Counted from the stretch's first letter, positions 25,601 through 40,600 are shown. The stretch: DNA of 64,000 nucleotides from Tomocerus qinae (GCA_020055645.1 CM034549.1:27301930-27365929); one strand, 5' to 3'. A program made the numbers and translations. The notes: generated from the sequence alone by a model not told the origin.

Positions 25601-28600
25601 TAATGGTTCTTCCAAAAAACCTTCTTAAACAACTTTTGAAATACTATATGACAAATACCTTAATCCCCCGTCTGAGGAAGTGGATAACTTTCATTCTGTA
25701 CATTCTAACCACTTCTTTTGACTCCGAAACACTTATCATGTTACCGAATGGTTCAAAATAAATTTCAGGGCCGGTCTGTCGTGGGGGCTAAATGGTCAGC
25801 CGCCTGGGGCCCCATGATGTTTAACACAAAGTTTTACCGTATTTTTTAACCTTTGACCTTTTTTGAACCTCTTATTGCTTACATCCTGTGTGTAACACAG
25901 TTTATTTTATATAATTTTACATTAATAATGGACATTATCCATTACTTGTTAAGCAGTTGTTTGTTTCTGTTACATGTAATTGTCAAAAATAGTCAATTGA
26001 TTAATTTGCTATCTCTAATTGAATTGATTGGCCAGAGACATTTTATTACTTAAATGGTGACATAACAATCATTGAGAGTTTCCATAAATAGAACTTTTGT
26101 ACCGCAAGTGACAAACCTAACAGCTTACATAATCAAAACATTCGCTGATCATTCATAAATGTGTTTCAGTTGACATTGTTCAACTTAGATATGATCTAAG
26201 TATCCATGAATAAGTCACGAAGTGATGCGGTGGGTGATCGTTTCATAATTTAGATAAAGTTGAATTCTTACAATCTTGGGAAATAATTGATGGTGATAAA
26301 GAAATAATTTTATCTTTAATTTTGCTGACACCAGACAGTTAATAATTTTTAGCATATAAACTGAGACGAAAGGTTGCATACACCTGTGTTACACCTATGT
26401 TATACAATTGCACAATTCTGATAACAATTTTGACCCCCAGGTAGAAAAACACTTTTATTTTTAGTAAGCAGATTGGGCTGGGTTGCATATTCCACCAATA
26501 CCTATTTGCAATGTTATCGCTAAAGTGAACAATGTAATGAAATATCGATACATCATGTGCTATATATAAAGTCCGTGAAAATTTCTGAACAGCCAGTCAA
26601 GGTCTATCAAACGATGCGGATTCATCGTTTGCTAAACATTCGCTCAAATTCTATAATGTACTCTTTGCAAAGAACATCTTGTAAGTAATTGTTGATTATC
26701 TAGTAATTATGGCTTATTCCTATTAAATTATAGTCAGGACGAAGCACTTCAGTATTTCCTTTGTAAAGGGAGTGTCTATTCTTACGCCTATATCAGAATT
26801 TATTTTCTGCTCATTAATTACAATCTACATCATCATTGAAGATTACATAAGATACTAATTATGTTGTAGAGTTGATATCAGAGGTATATAATATAGTAAT
26901 AAACTGGATTAGAATTAGTTCTGCAAGTTAGTTGGTGTGAAGAAGAAAGTGATTAGCAGGACGGATCGTGCATGAATCCAATTAGCAAATCTACAGGATA
27001 GTACAAAGCTCTCCCCCTACATTTCACTTTGTTGAGTAGATCCCAGATCCCCGACGGATTGAAAGTTGATGCGAAAGAAGTAGGTATGTAAAGATAGATT
27101 CCACTGGATTGGAGAATAGGAAAGAAGCACATTCCTTGCAGGCTCATAAGTAAGAAGAACCATTGGAAAAGTATTTAAAGCAAAGCATAGGATGGCATAG
27201 CTTTCCTTAAACTCCTGCACATTCCTTCACGTCCCTAATAACATCCTTTATGTTTTTTACTGAAATTTTCAACTAAACTGTCAACTCGTGTACTTAGAAA
27301 GTATTTTACATTTACAATTTACACTTTAGAAAATGGTAAGTTGAAATCAGCCTCTATATCCATTACATAAATATATACAGAATATAATCTGTAAAACCCT
27401 ATAAATATGGCACTATAGACGATTCCAGTATTTGACATCGAGTTGAAGAGAGTCTGTAAACGGTTTACACGGTTCGGTAGCAAGAATAGGTGCACAGTGA
27501 TATTATATTGCCTTCATTTCATGCCATTCCCATTACTATTACCTACTTGCAAATTGTATTACCAGTACTATCGCTTTGCCATAACATTACATTACGGACA
27601 TCACTCAGCTCAGCTCTACGACTTTCTTTGGCTTCAGTCAACCAGCCATAGAAGAACCTCTTCCTTTTATCCTTCCCAAAGTGAACAATTCCATTTCACG
27701 TCATTCAGCTCCATTCTTCGCAATCCACTATGTACACATAGCACTACTGAACACACCGTACTAGCTCCACTTGGACATGATCAGACCTATTCACCAAGAA
27801 AACTTTCTCAAATTCATGCTCTGCAGAAAGAACAAATTCCTTTACGCATAGCTACATACTTAAGTATACGGAAATGGAACAATATAACCCTTCTACTCAC
27901 TAATATTATTATATTTATTATTGTACTATCTACACAGACACGGTAATGAATGTAGAGACTAGAGACCGTAATAATGCAACTCTAAATATCTAATACCTCT
28001 ACCGAATATTTACTGACTTATTCATCTTTCTATACTTTAGTATGGGTATTGTACTTACGAAATACAAAAGGGTACTCATCTTTTTTTTTTACTAAATCAT
28101 CTTAGATTTACATTACAGGGCTGCCTAAGGTTTTAGCTTTTACTTACCTTCCTTTCGTCATTCCATTTTCAATCTCTCCATCCATCTTTATCGAATTACG
28201 CCAAATAGCTTCTCTTGCTTACTTGCTTTATCATTTATGCTACTGCTTTTGTCGTCTGCTCCCTTCTTACTATCTTCCTCGACCTTTGACTTGACTCTTC
28301 TGTCTATGCCCTGTAGTTGATCTGATCAGACTCACTATCCAACTCATATTACATCCATTTTGGAATGTCGAAAGAAAAAAATTCAACCCTACAGACACGA
28401 TTCTTTATTGCATTTACTTTTACCTATACAATACATAACCATAAAATTCTACAGAGTAGAGTAGCTAAACCTCAAATATACTACCATTGTATCATACTTA
28501 GTCCATACCTCAAGAATGATTGATAAATGATTAAAGTACAACGTTTTGTATTGTAACCTGTGAATGAAAATTAGAATTTGAGCATAGTCACCGCACCGTA

Positions 28601-31600
28601 TAATGATCATCTGTGTTTTTTTAAAGCTCACCTTTAAAATAATTAAATGTTGCTTGCTGTAAAATCAGAATAATATAAAATGGTTTCGAAGGCCCAAGCA
28701 GATCATGTATTTGTTTGTCTGATTATTTCCCTTGTTAATTAATAATTAAGTACCAAGTAATTTTAAATGGATTAAAGCAATATAAAATTTCTTCCCAGTG
28801 TACATTGCACCACAACAAGTATAAATTCCAATATTTTTCGTATAGTCCGAATACTCCCAAATGCCAATCAGAAGGTTTGTTCATTTGTATGTCAATGTAG
28901 TTATTGAAACATGTGTCTGTTTTGTGCAGTAGTATTTGAGAATGTGAAGTGAGACAGAAAGTGTGAGTAGGTGTTGTTGAAGGAGAAAAGCGCATCGAGG
29001 AAAATATTATAGATCTGTGTTTGGGAGAGGGAGGGAGAGAGTTGAAGGTAGCGGAATTGGAAGGAGTCCACTAGAAATAGGTAGTATTGGTATGGGGAAT
29101 TGGCGGAGAGAGTGGGGATGGTAGTAGTAGGTGTAGTATCCATTATATGTACAGTAGTTGAGTAGTTTGGTGTTCCATGTAACTACTGTCTGGGAATGTA
29201 GCTGTGAGTATTACAATGTAGAGTCGTTTGTATTTGAGGAGGATACCCGCGCCGGGTTTATCCTGGAGAAGCTGCTCTTCCTTCGGGTGGCGGGTCTCTC
29301 TCTCCAGTTTGTGCTGCTGCTGGAGCTGGAGGATGTGGGATGTGGAGAGTAGGAGGAAAATCTGTATGTAAGCTTTCGTCTCCGTCCATATTTCAACTGC
29401 GTCTCTTCTCCCGACCTGGCTCAGTTTGCTTTTAGGTTTTCGTGGATTTTGTGCTGCGGTGTCCTGTGGTCGGTGTAAAGTGAACAGTGAAGGACGGGAC
29501 TACTACACTAAGGTCCCCACTACTCACTACTACATAATTTTCATGAACTTTACTTACATTACATCCAACAGAGTACCTAATCTAAAAGTCGTTCTCCGTC
29601 CTCGATAGTAGAAGGAAATACTTTTCCCCGAGAGAAAGGAAAGAATGGGCAGGAAACTACTTTCTAGTGATCTTGGTCCAAAAGATAAATCTCTTGCTAT
29701 GACTCTCCTTGTAGTTCACTACTTTTTATTTTGCACTTCTCAACTCGCTATGCATACAAAGTAGCTCTCTCTCTAGTCGGGAGTTGAGGTAAGTGCTCGT
29801 GTATTAGTATTTTACCTGCTGTGTGAATTGTTCCTCAGTTCCTACAACTGCATTATAATAATATCTAAAGTGTTTCTACATGTGAGAATTACAATACTCG
29901 ACATGAATTCTCCGAAAATGTCTTCGGGAAATTTATTTTGACACACAGGTACCTAAACAATCACTAAAGTTTCGTTTCGTATTGGTAATCTTAAATATTT
30001 ACTACTGTACAAAGCATGCAGGATTATCAGTAAGCAGAATCTCATCAGACTCAATATGCACATAGTAGTCTGAACATAAACAAACAGAAACTGTACACAC
30101 ACGTATTATTTTGGTTTTGACGGCATCTCTATGTGATATTATCACATCGCATAAATCCAACTCGACACGAATCTTATCCTTCCTCAATCTAGAAGCAAGT
30201 CTCAGTTTTTGTTTGTGGGTAATATTGTTGAGAAATCATATAAAATCTATCGACTATCTGTATCGACTAGTATGTACCTACCTGTCTAAGTATATCTGGT
30301 CGAAAGTTTATGTGCTGGAGACGATGGAGATAGGACACCACAGAAGGACTTAACAAGGCTTTAGATGATTGTGCTACTCAGCTCGGCACTCTTCTATTCG
30401 ATCACATCAGGGAATTTAATCTGAGAAAGAGGCTTCTTTTCATCTTAAATCTCAACCCATTGCATTGCTATGCCTTGTGGCGGGGCATGATTTCGTCTGG
30501 CTGGATGATGTTTCGTATCCTACTGCTTCCTTCCTATATTCTATTTCAATACCAGTCTTCGAGAGCAACATGACTAATATATCAATAGTGTGGTCTGGCC
30601 CCGTCTATGTGACAAGCTCAGACTCTGCTATGTTAACCATCATAAATAGAATCTCGAGTGATGCCATTGAAGGATTTACATCCCTTTTCTTGGCTCCTTT
30701 GGTGTACTTTACTTTTGACATTTCACAGTTCACGTCCGCTTTTTCTCACAGACACCATTCTTTCCATACCATTCTTCCACTGCAACAAAGTCGTTTCAAT
30801 CTCTTTCAAAAAGCTCAGTCACTCAATCAGTTACTATCCTCCATTCCATTCCATTACACTTCACTATGTCAAACAAAACTCAGAGCTAATACAAATGAAT
30901 CTCCATGCATTACTAGATTATCTCTATGACGTACTTAACCATTCAACTAATGCGTCTCAATTTCCAAACCATTCCAACTCCTAAATCCCGAGAAACTTCA
31001 AAGTCCCCAAGTAACATTTTTAATACCGAGCCAGACGCATTAGCAACACATTGAGCTGCGTAGGAACACATCCTCTACTTATTTCCATCTTAATCTGTCT
31101 CTAAATGTGATGTCTCTATATTTCCTATTAAATTATCATATCACACATTTGCACTTAACTCTACCGGCCCGACTCTCTTTTCCTTGACCCATAATTTCCC
31201 TTCTCCGAATTAGGAAATGCTAAAGGATTACAATATATAGTAATATTATATAGGATGACTATAATACTGATGTCAAATAACTCCAGTTCATCAACCTACT
31301 CTCGTTATAGCATGGTAAATATTAATTTCATAGTATTATTGGCTGCTGGCGAGAAAATCTCAATTCATAAAAAGTTTGAATATTTGTAAAATACTGCGCC
31401 ATTATTCACACAGAGAGTAGTGGTTATAGAAAGCCTTGGTTTTTGTATCGTGTTAGTGAAGGAGTATATAAGAAGGGAGCATATGCGTCTGGTTTATAAA
31501 TATTGAATGTCCAATTCAAAGTTCCATGCATTTTTAAAAGTTCTTTTGAAGACCTTGAGGTAGCTAGGAAGGATTGCATTTACATATATACCTGGCCGCA

Positions 31601-34600
31601 TTACATTAGATAGGATTACACTCGAGTGCATTGAATTGCATTAGAAGTGTTGCATAGCTCTTAGCGATAGAGACTAGTGGTCTTTAGTGATGTTATGTTA
31701 GTTATGTTGTGGGCTGTCTTCGTCCCGGACGTTGTTCTGATGCTGTACTCACTTATTCTTAGTTAGTTGGTCGAGGCACCTTCAGAACGTTTCCATTGTG
31801 CTCTCTTCACTCACTATTTTTTGCTCCTTAAGCTCCGGTGGGATTTTCATTTCTTCGTATGCTCCATCCACCTGCATTCCAGTCATCTCAACCTTAACTT
31901 AAGCTACACACTTAACACCATTACCAATATAATATCATGCCATTCTCTCTTGTGCAAATGGAGCTGCAGCATTTGTAGATTTAGTGCAGTCCTGTTCACT
32001 CTCTGGCTCTCCGTCTTTATTATTGTTCTTCAGACAATGTAAAGTATAGTTAGAACCAACAACCACTGTTTGCTTGTTATTTCTTTGCACTCACTTCATT
32101 ACATTGCATTGCACTTTATTTTCGTGTTGCTCCTCCACCGTCTGTCTTTGACGGGTCCAGTCCATCCTGTCCAGACAGGTCCATTTTCACGAAGGTCACT
32201 TTTCGGAACTACTTAACCCTTCTTTTTCTGCTGAAACGTTTTTGTCAATGTAAATGCGTTCATTGAAATAAATGCTCTCAACTTGCTTTTCGAGGATTAA
32301 GTAAAAATAAGCTAATACTAGAACAACTCGATTAGGTAGGTAGGTAAAATATAACTATAACTTAAATATAACTACCGCATATGTTACTTCTATTACTATG
32401 CATTCTCGGTAATACAAAAGCTATTAAATACATGTAGTATAATGTAGTATGCATGTCCTACGTGTGTAATTATGATGCAGAAAAATCAATACAAAACTTT
32501 GAAAAAGTGAACATTTGTTAAAGTTGTTATTTCATGAGGCGGAACTAACAGTTGTACTAATAATGGCTAGATAATACCAAGCAAATAATGTCTCAGCATT
32601 GATAATATTGAATACAAGCCCTAATTAACACAGGTCATTGCATCTTAGAGCAATTATAAAGTATTGATTAGTGTTATTACAGCTACTGTAACAATGCCAG
32701 AAAATCCAGTTATAGTTATTAGTAAATTGCCTTGCGTTTTCACTTTTCACGCATGAAACTACAGACACAAGTTTTTATCAGTTACACAATTCTACTGAAT
32801 ATAATTAGCATATCTTCTCTGTAGCTAAATCCCCTAATACGCATATTTAGTTGGTAATTGGCAATAATACATTATGAATTCCCACATAGATGTAAAATGT
32901 AGATATTATAGAATTGTGGGTTAGAAATCAACATTTAAAAACTTTAGTGACTCACTGGTTAGAGATTTGAAGTAGTAAATTATCACGACAGTAAACCACA
33001 ACATGAGTAATAAGGCTGTCTGGTTTACGCAAAAGGGAAATACACTTGTACGTGTCCATGTAAAATTAGACGAAGCATGACTGTTATGACTTAATGGATG
33101 TTATAAGTATGTAGAATCCAGCATCCACCTCGTCAAGTCGACATGAGTAAAACAAAGTAATAGCTACTACCTGCTTAATATTAGAGATGATACGAAATGC
33201 CTGTGCATACTGTGTAGGACGAGAAAAATGTTATTACGTACGTTGAATAGTAGTTATTATATAGAGCACCAAAAGGTAACAACCGTCCAAGCTACAACCT
33301 TCAGAGGAACATAAAGTTTTGTGAGCAGGTATAGTAGTATAGGACAAGAATGTAATAACAACTGCACTTGAACTACCTTACGTAGTATTAGATGCGTATG
33401 TTGAAGTGATCTAGAGGGAAGGAGAGCAGAAAAAACAACAATATGTACACAAGTGAGTGGAGTCATAGGCAGAATATATAAAATAGCTAGAAGGTTCGTC
33501 ATTCATCCAATCCCCGCCATCGTCATCGTTTTACTTTAACCTCAGTATTTCTCATCAGCCTCCATATGCCTATGTATCACTATTGGAGGGATATTATGCA
33601 TAGTAGTAGACATTGAAAGGACGACGAGGTGAAGTAACTAACTCTCCTTACTCTACAGAATAGTCACTTGAACTGCATCCTCTTGTTGCCTTGTCTGATT
33701 GTGATGCGACTGCATTACATGCGAGTGAGTCGATTTAGTCAGTTTGTGTTCTTCCTCGCGTTCACTGCTTCACGGCATCACACAATACTACTGCAGTAAT
33801 TTAGAAAACACGCAACAGCCACTACTGAACGCATCTCTCGTACTCCAAACGAAAACCTCTCATTTTAATTCTGATCTCACCCTTTTCCAAGTTTTAAGTG
33901 ATGAGAGAACAACACATTAATTCCTTTATTGTGCCTGACAGCATTCTATTTGCAATTATAATTATTCCTACTGCCAGGCCTACTACTACAGTTCCGTTTC
34001 TGTTTCACTACAGTCACATCAATAACTAATTTATCTCCACTGCCAGAGTGAATTGTTTTTACAAGTTCCAGTCTCTGGTTTTCTATTCCATTGAGCCCGT
34101 AGCTACTGACAAAAACATTTGTGTTTGTCGCTTTTATTGATTTAAAGTGTATCTTTCGGATCTTTGAACAGATAATTAATTTAGGGATGCCAAGAGTATA
34201 ATTGAATCAGAGAAGTATAAGCTGTGAATGAAAATACGAGTATTAATTTCATTCTACTATTGCTGTACTCAACACATTTATAAATTTCTTGAAGGTGAAA
34301 GTTTTACTAGGAGTTGTATGGATTTTATAGCGTGGATAATTGCATTAGTCACGTGAGATATAGTTATAACCTTCGGGATTGTTATTAAAAGCCTTTTTTT
34401 ATTGTCTTGGCTAAATTGTGCATACTTGAAGATTTTATGCACATTCTCGTATCAATCACAGTGTGTCTCTGCTGTGTAGTTTCAAGCCGAGCTGAGCCAC
34501 CATAAATTACACAGTGGTCTAAAGATCGAGTCTAGCAATAAAAGAGAGGAAGGGAGTATCTATTTAGAAGAGGACGCAATATTTTTCTGTCTCTCCTTGG

Positions 34601-37600
34601 GGATTCGTCATCATCATCATCATCATTAACATTATCAAGTTCGGCATCGTCTTCACCGCATAGAATCTCCATGCACATTAGCATCTCATTTTGTGTAGCA
34701 CAGTACACTCATCGAATATCATTCCAGCCGACCTGCACCCTCCTCCTGTAAATTGTGCAATAGAGTTTCATTTGTATTCACCGGAGAAGATCACATCAGA
34801 TCTAAAGGCACAGAACCATTAAGCTACTACTCACTCCCTTAATTCAAATACCTTGAATTTATATCGAGAGGGAACTTTTATTCCTTAAGACATTAAGCAA
34901 TTGAAGGAAAACAAGGCCAAAGCTGAATATTCAATTGGCAGTGCCACTATACCACTACCCATACCACAATAGTACGTGCTACTTGAGACATTACATTATG
35001 CTACTATACATAAATATCATTGTCTTCATTTAAGGATACAATTAGTACAATAGGTATTGTAATACAAAAGCTCTACATTATTTTCATTGTATTTGTGAGT
35101 GAACGTGTCAGACTGGAAAAAAACATTTCTGTTGTTTGTTTAGTTTGTAATTTATACTTTTAGAAATTGAGTGAAAGCTTATACTAGTGCAGTGATAACT
35201 GATTAATAAAGTTATTTACCTACTATGTATTAGTTGGAAGAAGAAATTGAAGATCCAAAAGTTATACTAAAGAGCGTATAAAATTGTAGATAAAATTCTT
35301 TGGCATTATAAGAGTTGACAAGCAAGACTAAGTCGGTTAGTGGAACAATGGCTGTTGGAGATATTTCAAATTCTTCGAAAGCAGGAAATGCAGATGACTC
35401 GTCAATGAAGTCAAAGAGGATGATGAGCGAGGATCCACATTCGAGTCTGAGGAGTACAAGTACAAATACGAGTGACAGAGAGAATCTCAAGTTATTTCCA
35501 CACAGAACGAATTATTTCATAGGGGACAGTATGAATGGGTCACCTGGTGTGAATAATGTGCGCAGAGGTCCAGGTGTAGAATTGTTACAATTGACCTCAT
35601 CGCCTTCGTCCAGTCACCGTCCTAGCCGAGCTACGACTCCAAGTACTAGACCCTTATTGACAAATAATAGTGCAAATGGACTTAATGGAGCAGCTCTTAA
35701 TCAGATTCACAGTCAGAATTTGACGAGAGGAGCGACTAGTTCGAATAGTTCAAATCGTAATGGAGGGGTTGGAAATGGTAATGGGACTGCTGGGAGGAAA
35801 ACTACAGCTGATTATCAACGACTGCACCGTGTTGGATTAGTCAATGCCAAAGTTCGCACGGATTCCTTCAAGGTTCATGGCTCCGTTTAATCTTTGACAT
35901 TTTACTAACTTCATGCGTTAACTATTAAGGAAATATTCCGAAGGAAACTATTACCTTCTTAATTTATCTAACAAATTCTTCTCGCTATCTATCTAAGTAA
36001 TGTGTCTTTAGACACTAAAACGTTTACTGCAATCTAAACAGTAATTTAAATTACACATTACTTCACTTTACTCTACAACTGCAGTTCTAGTAATTGTGGA
36101 GTGCAGTACCATTTCTTTGTGAGTACCTACTCCGCTCCTTTATATTCTTCTCAGACACTTTGCAAATACAATTTACATTGCATTGCAAGCAACAAGGCTA
36201 TTTATCTGCTATTGAATTTTAGGTCGTCACGTCATGTTCATGACTCGCTGATTATCGAGAAACTAATAGTAACATATGCTGTACTATATTAGCTCGCATA
36301 ACTCAGACATTCTTATAGTCATTTCATGTTTTAATGCACATACACATTACATTTGCATATAAATGCTGTCTACATCCATGTGGACTATGACAAAAGTTTA
36401 ACACACACATTGCTACACGATCCTTTGTAAAATTGCCACTTGCACGAGACTCCTTTGTGCACATTTTAACAGCTTATAAGTTTTGTTTTCTTAAGGTATG
36501 CTGAGTGCATTCCAAAAAGAGATCGTACTACTACTACCAAATACGAAACGAAACGACCCCGTTATGCTAACTATATAAGGACATTTCTATACTTATACAC
36601 ACAAGTTAGAGCAAGTATCAATTCGACTATTGTACAATAAAATAATGTAGCGTACATCCTGTGCTTGCCCTTTATGCCCCTATGAATTACAAACCGAGGA
36701 GAAAAGGAAGAAGCTGTCTTATCTCTTCTTGAACCTGTCTTGGCTTTTTTTAGAGACTTGACTTTGACTCCAGCTCACTTGACATATAACTTGACTTTGA
36801 CTCTTAAATGTGCTGCTTATTTGTCGAATGCAAGAAAATGCTAGGCCTTTTTACCAACTGGTCCGTAAAAGTCAGTTAGATGAAAGCGATAGCGTACACA
36901 CATACAAATCTTGACGAGATCATGCATTCTCGATCTGAAACAGATCGCATTAGATATGCATTTACACATTAGCAAGTGAATTACTTTACATTTTGACGTG
37001 ACTGTCACATTCCGTAGGATGAATGCACTATCTAAACTTTCTACCGCATCTTATGACAATCCTAAGTGTCATTTTAACTTCCAATGATGTGTGAAATAAA
37101 TTTACTAGTGTTTACTCCCTAAATGTTGTGGAATTATAAAAGTCCTGCTATCAATCTTGTTGGAAGTGTATAAATAGCTTTAACATATATAAACCATGTT
37201 CTCATGTAAATACATTAACAACTGTTAACTACATAATTGCTGTAAAATATCTGCTACGGTTGAACGTTTAACCTTACGACGTGCTTTGGTGATCTGGGTT
37301 TGAAATATCTATCGCTTTCAGTACAATTACAATGGGCTGCAATTGCGGGTCTAAGGTAAGTTCTCTTGCTTTTCTATCTGAAACTGTTATTGCACACATA
37401 AGTGTAGTTACCAGCTTCTCTGTGATCTACTGCGCTATAAATCAATACAGTTAATACATATAATTTCACTTTGTGTTCTGTTTTATTGATTTAAAAAGCT
37501 CTCTCTCTTCTAAATGATCTACAATATTGTAACTTGGTAGACTTCTGCAAATCTATGAGCTTGGAATATATCATTAAATACAACATGATCCAACATTCGT

Positions 37601-40600
37601 TCCTCTAATTTTCAAATAACTGCTTCTTTGAAACGTGTGTGGTTTGACAATATGATTACCTCTGTAGCAAATACTTATTTTCCAATATATATTTTCTTTC
37701 TGTTTACAAGTGTTCTTCAGCATGCAACTAAAATCTAGCATTTGAACTCAAAACTGGCTTTTTGTTTTCCTCCCATTAAAATAGCAAAATATCAATATCA
37801 AAAATTCAACTGTAAAGAATGCAGATAAAATTTCCTAGGAAAAGGATTCATTCAAGTAGAAGTTTTAGTGTGTAAAGTGCGAATTTGTTATTTTTGTGAT
37901 TCCACCTCTGTATAGTATCAAAAGCATGAGGTGCCTGCAGTTTGAGAATAGAATTCTAGGAATAGTAAGCGGTACGTGGTGGTAAATCACAGTAATTGAA
38001 CTTATTGTTAGGTTTTTACAAGGCAGAGTGTAAATTGTAGCAGGGGATGTGTTATATCTGTAATGTATCTGTATACCTACTGCTTAAATGGAAACGTGAG
38101 ATTCGTGAATGACTCCATGCTACGCTCTGTCTCCTCACTAAATTGAAAAGCCCGAAAATTATTTTAGTTGTTTGTGCGAGAGGAAGTATTATGTTTTCCG
38201 TAGTGCATGTTACATTTCAGAGCTATGAACACGTCCACTCCTTAGTAATAGTTAGTATGGAATTACAAAGCATTGGACAGGTAAACGCTGATATTACACA
38301 CACCCTGGCAGGGAAATTATCCGCAATATTAGTGATTAGAGTCACATTTCTGTTGTGTAGCTTGTCCAGAAAATTAGGGGCTTCAGTTCTATCACACAAA
38401 AGACGAAAGTGTCCCTCCCTTCGGCGTGTATATAATTTGTAACGCATTTTTTTCAAAAGTCTGGAAAATGGAAAAGGGCTATGATTTACTAAAAAGGAGA
38501 CTGCAGTTGGATTCTCATTTCCTCCTTATAAAACGTTAACCCATTATTCTCTTGTATTGCAGCTCGTACAATTTAATTTCTGTACATATGGCACAGGACG
38601 CCCAGTTTTCTTCAGTGTTTTCAGTCCTAGTATCTGTTTATGTTGGTCTCTTGGGATTTTCTGCTTGTCGCTCGTCCTTTGTGGATAATGAAATTATCTT
38701 AATGCTTGACAAAATAAAGACGTTCTTGCTATATATATAATTTTCTACGTTCCCAAATGTGCCAGTGAATTATTGCCATTATACTATGTATACTCTAAAA
38801 TGATTTTATCTACTATGTACCTACACGATCTGTGTGCATTTTATTATTCATGCATCTCAAGCAACTCGTGTTTGTTTGCAGATATAAATTAGCGAGAACG
38901 TAAAAGGAGACGTTAAAATCCAAGTCTCAGGCGTACACAAAAACATTTGACTTGAAAAGAGGTTTAAAAATTCCGAAAACGTCCACAGTAACTATACATA
39001 GTGAAAGACATGCGACAACTCATGTGTTTAATTATTTACAAGAATTTAATGCATTTTGGACTATCTTTATAAATCATTCATGCTCTGAAGCTTTTCACTT
39101 TACGTTGTCTCAAATCCTTAATTCTCTTACATTTTTGCTCAAACAATTTGCAATTTTTTAACAAGATGAATACAGATAAACCTATTATAATAAACTATCA
39201 AAACTATATAATTAACAAGATCTACAGTTTATAGACAAACTAAATTAGGAAATAATGACAGACGGCTATAACAATAATGTTCTCTTTTGTCTGCCTTAAT
39301 TTGCCGGTCTGTCGGCTTAATCTTTCTATTATCCAATCCTCCAGCTTGCAATAAATATTTGAGGATATCCTCAGAGCCCGTGAGACTCTAAACTATCCCT
39401 AACAAATGTTTATAACATTGTCAAATCCATAAAATATCTATTAATGGATCAACATCTCATTTTTTGATTACAGGTTCAGTCAGACATCTATAAGAAATAA
39501 CAATCTAGGTTTTAAAAAAATATTGCATAAAATTAAAATGGGAATCAACGTGATATTGTTTGAAAATTAGAGCTTTGCACACAGAAAATGAACCACAACT
39601 TATAGAGTTGTAAGAAAATTGAAATGGCCGGTTGTAATATATTTAGCTTTGTGTTTTGTTCGGCATTTTTGGTTCTGGAATGTTTACAAGCAGGCTGTGT
39701 GTATTTGGAGCGCTGTAGGTTCTCACTGTTATTAATAAGACAGCTACGTTTGTTTTGTCCATGTGGAGTGTGCTGAATCGTGTATTTATTGGTTTTTGTT
39801 TTGCTCATATGTGGGTTGAAATATAATATTGAAGATGTATTAACATGCATGTGAGTTTGTGGGCTGATAAGAAGAGTCTGAAAGGGTTTAGATTGGAAGA
39901 AGATTCAGTGTGTATGTAAGGTTGTCTGGCTTTTATTGCTTTATTTGTTATTTGCTATTGCACTTCCCTTGAGTTGTCTATGTGCACAGACATGACTTCT
40001 GATCTCGAGGAGAGTTTATGTTGAAAGCAGAACTGCGGTTGTGTTTCTATTTCATGCTATTAGGGAAGAGTATATTTTTTAGTATAGTAGATGAGGAAAT
40101 TCGGGGAATAGAAGTAGATAGAGTCTTTTTAAGGTTTGTCGGTAGACACTACTCGGTTATCCTCTGATGTGTCTAACAGTGATATGGTAGGCCATGTCAT
40201 GGCATGCAGTGGCATTACATTACTGTTGATTGTGTGCTGGAGAATTGAAGTTTTTGAGAAGACAAAACGATGGGCAATAGTTTTGCAGTACACGTAGACA
40301 GAAAAGGATCAGCAACGTGACCAAAGTCATTCTCCTCTCAAAGTTTATTTAATGGGGAGGTTGAGTTTACTTTTTGTCATTTGCCCTTTTATGTTGGCTT
40401 CTATTTCTAAAGAAAGTATTTGTACAACTGAGTGGAATGAGCGATATAATTCTTGACAATTTAGTGGATGCAATATCCACAAGTTTAGTACTTGGTTTGT
40501 TGGCAATTTTCAAGTGTTCCTCCTTTTCCGCTCTCTACCCTTAAAATCACATTATAAAGTAATTCGTAACCTGTGGTTTTTGTTTTTCAACTCTAAGTAG

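Larger units (their letters stand above)
25816..35276. other. First intron of the TMEM47-like gene, middle part
   Basis: No exon can be supported. Two long open frames (27443-27946, 167 codons; 30465-30929, 154 codons) lie where the plus strand is pyrimidine-rich and G-poor. Their products have no start context, splice borders or domain features that I recognise. A GC-rich patch at 29240-29345 and a CAT microsatellite at 34608 are listed separately. Confidence 0.45.

Noticed and set aside
30465-30984. Two long overlapping plus-strand frames (154 and 108 codons)
   Set aside because: Both frames are open because the strand is pyrimidine-rich and G-poor. Neither product shows a domain, splice border or balanced composition.
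35230-35490. Minus-strand frame with signal-peptide-like start
   Set aside because: It is antisense to the better-supported plus-strand frame at 35348-35890.
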